From positions 1 through 6,913 of the forward strand of contig JARBTY010000166.1 in the NCBI GenBank assembly GCA_029239935.1: a stretch of DNA of 6,913 bases, read 5' to 3'. The stretch comes from Clostridia bacterium (lineage in GTDB: Bacteria > Bacillota_A > Clostridia > Lachnospirales > Cellulosilyticaceae). Of this stretch, positions 5,980 through 6,913 are shown piece after piece (the stretch's first letter is position 1; every line of letters starts with the position of its first letter). Both the position numbers and the translations under genes were made by a program. A model generated the notes under the pieces. That model worked only from the letters and a program-made list of their open reading frames with translations. It was not told the DNA's origin and made no database searches.

Positions 5980-6255
5980 GTGCATTGGCAGCAGCCAGAG
6001 TGCATTGACATTATCTTAGACATGAAAATAGTCAGTGCCTTAGGGTTAGTGGGCACTGTGGCAATAGCCCATGTCAGACGCCACCAAGGGCATGGTGCAT
6101 CAAAGCTTGCTTTTTTTGCTGCTACAGCTCCTAGCGTGATTAGATACCTTGATTTTCCTTATGGATTGTTAAAGGAAGGTGTCACTAAGACTATTCAGGA
6201 AATCAGCCTGAGTAAGCGGATTATGATAAGTTCTTTTTATACATCTTCTCCATAA
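5980..6255 (+). pseudogene. Unrecognised reading frame, probably a gene remnant
   Basis: This frame encodes up to 91 residues from a GTG, and stays open back to a stop at 5944-5946. The middle is hydrophobic (MKIVSALGLVGTVAIAHV at 15-32; AFFAATAPSVIRYL further on) and the end is amphipathic (GLLKEGVTKTIQEI). I do not recognise the family. For coding: the codons and protein look natural, and 6001-6120 is about 46% GC against 18% for 5881-5940. Against an intact gene: there is no RBS before the GTG or before the internal ATG at 6022, and no promoter. Its last 19 bases overlap the 3' end of the convergent TetR gene, so its natural C-terminus is probably missing. The best reading is an internal or C-terminal piece of a lost gene. 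A small membrane protein is the alternative. Confidence 0.3.
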
Positions 6256-6872
6256 AGCGAAAATTTATCATCTGAGATGCCCAATGTTTTTGCTATAATC
6301 TGCTTTAAGGCAATCTGGTACTGGCGTTGCTTTTCTTGATCCGAAAGATACTCTGCAAGGAGCGGACTCTGTGTTACGCTTATAATTGCCCTAATGAGGA
6401 TATCTGCTGTTTGCAGCGGATGATCCACCTTGAACACACCCTCTGCAGCACCCTGTTCAATGATCTTTGCAAAGGGCACTATCATCTTTGCTGCCATTAC
6501 AACGCTGTATTTATACTGAGAAATATCAGATTGCAAAAGGCGAGCCAGCAGCGCTGCATACTCTAGCTTTGAACTTTGAAATTCGTTTTTCTTAATCATA
6601 AAAAGCCTGAATTTGCTCAGTGCGTCCAGTTCTTTATCATTGACTACAGGATTAAGATATCTTACTGCTTCATCAATAATATTGGATATGCTTTCCGAAA
6701 GTATATCCTCCTTCGACTTAAAGTAATGATAAAAACCTCCCTTTGAAATCCCACTAGCCTTTAGGATATCATCAATACTCGTCTGTTCATATCCTTTTTC
6801 AACAAAAAGCTTTTCTGCATACTCTAGCAGTTCTCGTTTTTTGTGCTCATGATTTTCTGCTGTTCTTGCCAT
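6237..6872 (-). CDS. TetR/AcrR-family transcriptional regulator
   Basis: This 211-residue protein is of normal length for a TetR-type repressor. The N-terminal DNA-binding domain spans about 10-58, with the classic helix-turn-helix SIDDILKASGISKGGFYHYF (32-51) followed by KSKEDIL. The rest is an all-helical ligand-binding and dimerisation domain; its sequence does not reveal the ligand. The ATG at 6872 (MARTAENHEHKK) is set by a perfect AGGAGG (6884-6879) 6 bases upstream; a longer frame starting at 6893 would bury this RBS in the coding region. TetR proteins usually repress an adjacent, often divergent, transporter or enzyme gene. That target would lie beyond the right edge, since the only neighbour inside the window is the broken frame at 5980-6255. 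No convincing terminator follows the gene; a 5-bp stem at 6195-6211 lacks a T-run. Confidence 0.92.
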   Translation of the reverse strand: MARTAENHEHKKRELLEYAEKLFVEKGYEQTSIDDILKASGISKGGFYHYFKSKEDILSESISNIIDEAVRYLNPVVNDKELDALSKFRLFMIKKNEFQSSKLEYAALLARLLQSDISQYKYSVVMAAKMIVPFAKIIEQGAAEGVFKVDHPLQTADILIRAIISVTQSPLLAEYLSDQEKQRQYQIALKQIIAKTLGISDDKFSLYGEDV

Positions 6873-6878
6873 TCTATT

Positions 6879-6884
6879 CCTCCT
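6879..6884 (-). promoter_or_regulatory. Ribosome binding site that fixes the TetR start
   Basis: Consensus AGGAGG on the minus strand sits 6 bases before the ATG at 6872. It rules out the longer in-frame start at 6893, which would make this RBS part of the protein-coding sequence. Confidence 0.8.
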
Positions 6885-6913
6885 AATCCACAATCATATT
6901 CATCAAGGCATTA

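Noticed and set aside
6327..6566. Plus-strand open frame of 79 codons inside the TetR gene
   Set aside because: Antisense shadow of a confident TetR coding region; its cysteine-rich translation is what an antisense frame can give by chance.

Overview
The window looks like chromosome from a low-GC Gram-positive bacterium, most likely a Clostridia-type Firmicute. This is inferred from AT-rich intergenic DNA, purine-rich Shine-Dalgarno sites (AGGAGG, AAGGAGG), sigma-A-like promoters, U-tract terminators and protein families common in that group. No rRNA, tRNA, CRISPR array or intact mobile element is visible.

Left part (1-2402). The edge holds the first codons of a minus-strand gene that leaves the window; it has a strong promoter and an RBS and may start a membrane protein such as a chemotaxis receptor. 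Next comes a minus-strand gene for a stand-alone GyrI-like small-molecule-binding protein, closed by a clear terminator at 271-304. It is divergent from a plus-strand MFS drug-efflux-type transporter. Their shared intergenic region carries the MFS promoter and an operator-like inverted repeat. The MFS stop codon lies in the loop of its own terminator hairpin.

Middle part (2448-4505). A large minus-strand DUF4153 membrane protein has a multi-helix N-terminal half and a soluble C-terminal half. Upstream of it is a non-coding stretch with what may be a decayed piece of a cyclase-like gene, then the long terminator hairpin of the next operon.

Right part (4506-6913). A two-gene minus-strand operon encodes a short TrmO/TsaA-like tRNA methyltransferase and an AraC-type activator with a C-terminal GyrI-like effector domain. 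A roughly 385-base stretch after it carries an unrecognised, probably broken, plus-strand reading frame of higher GC content. A TetR-family repressor on the minus strand closes the window; its promoter and likely target lie beyond the right edge.

Taken together, the region is accessory in flavour: one efflux pump, two different GyrI-like ligand-binding proteins and two regulators that sense small molecules. A role in sensing and handling toxic small molecules is plausible but is an inference from families and layout. I saw no convincing wholly new system; the least explained parts are the two gene remnants and the tRNA-methyltransferase/regulator pair.
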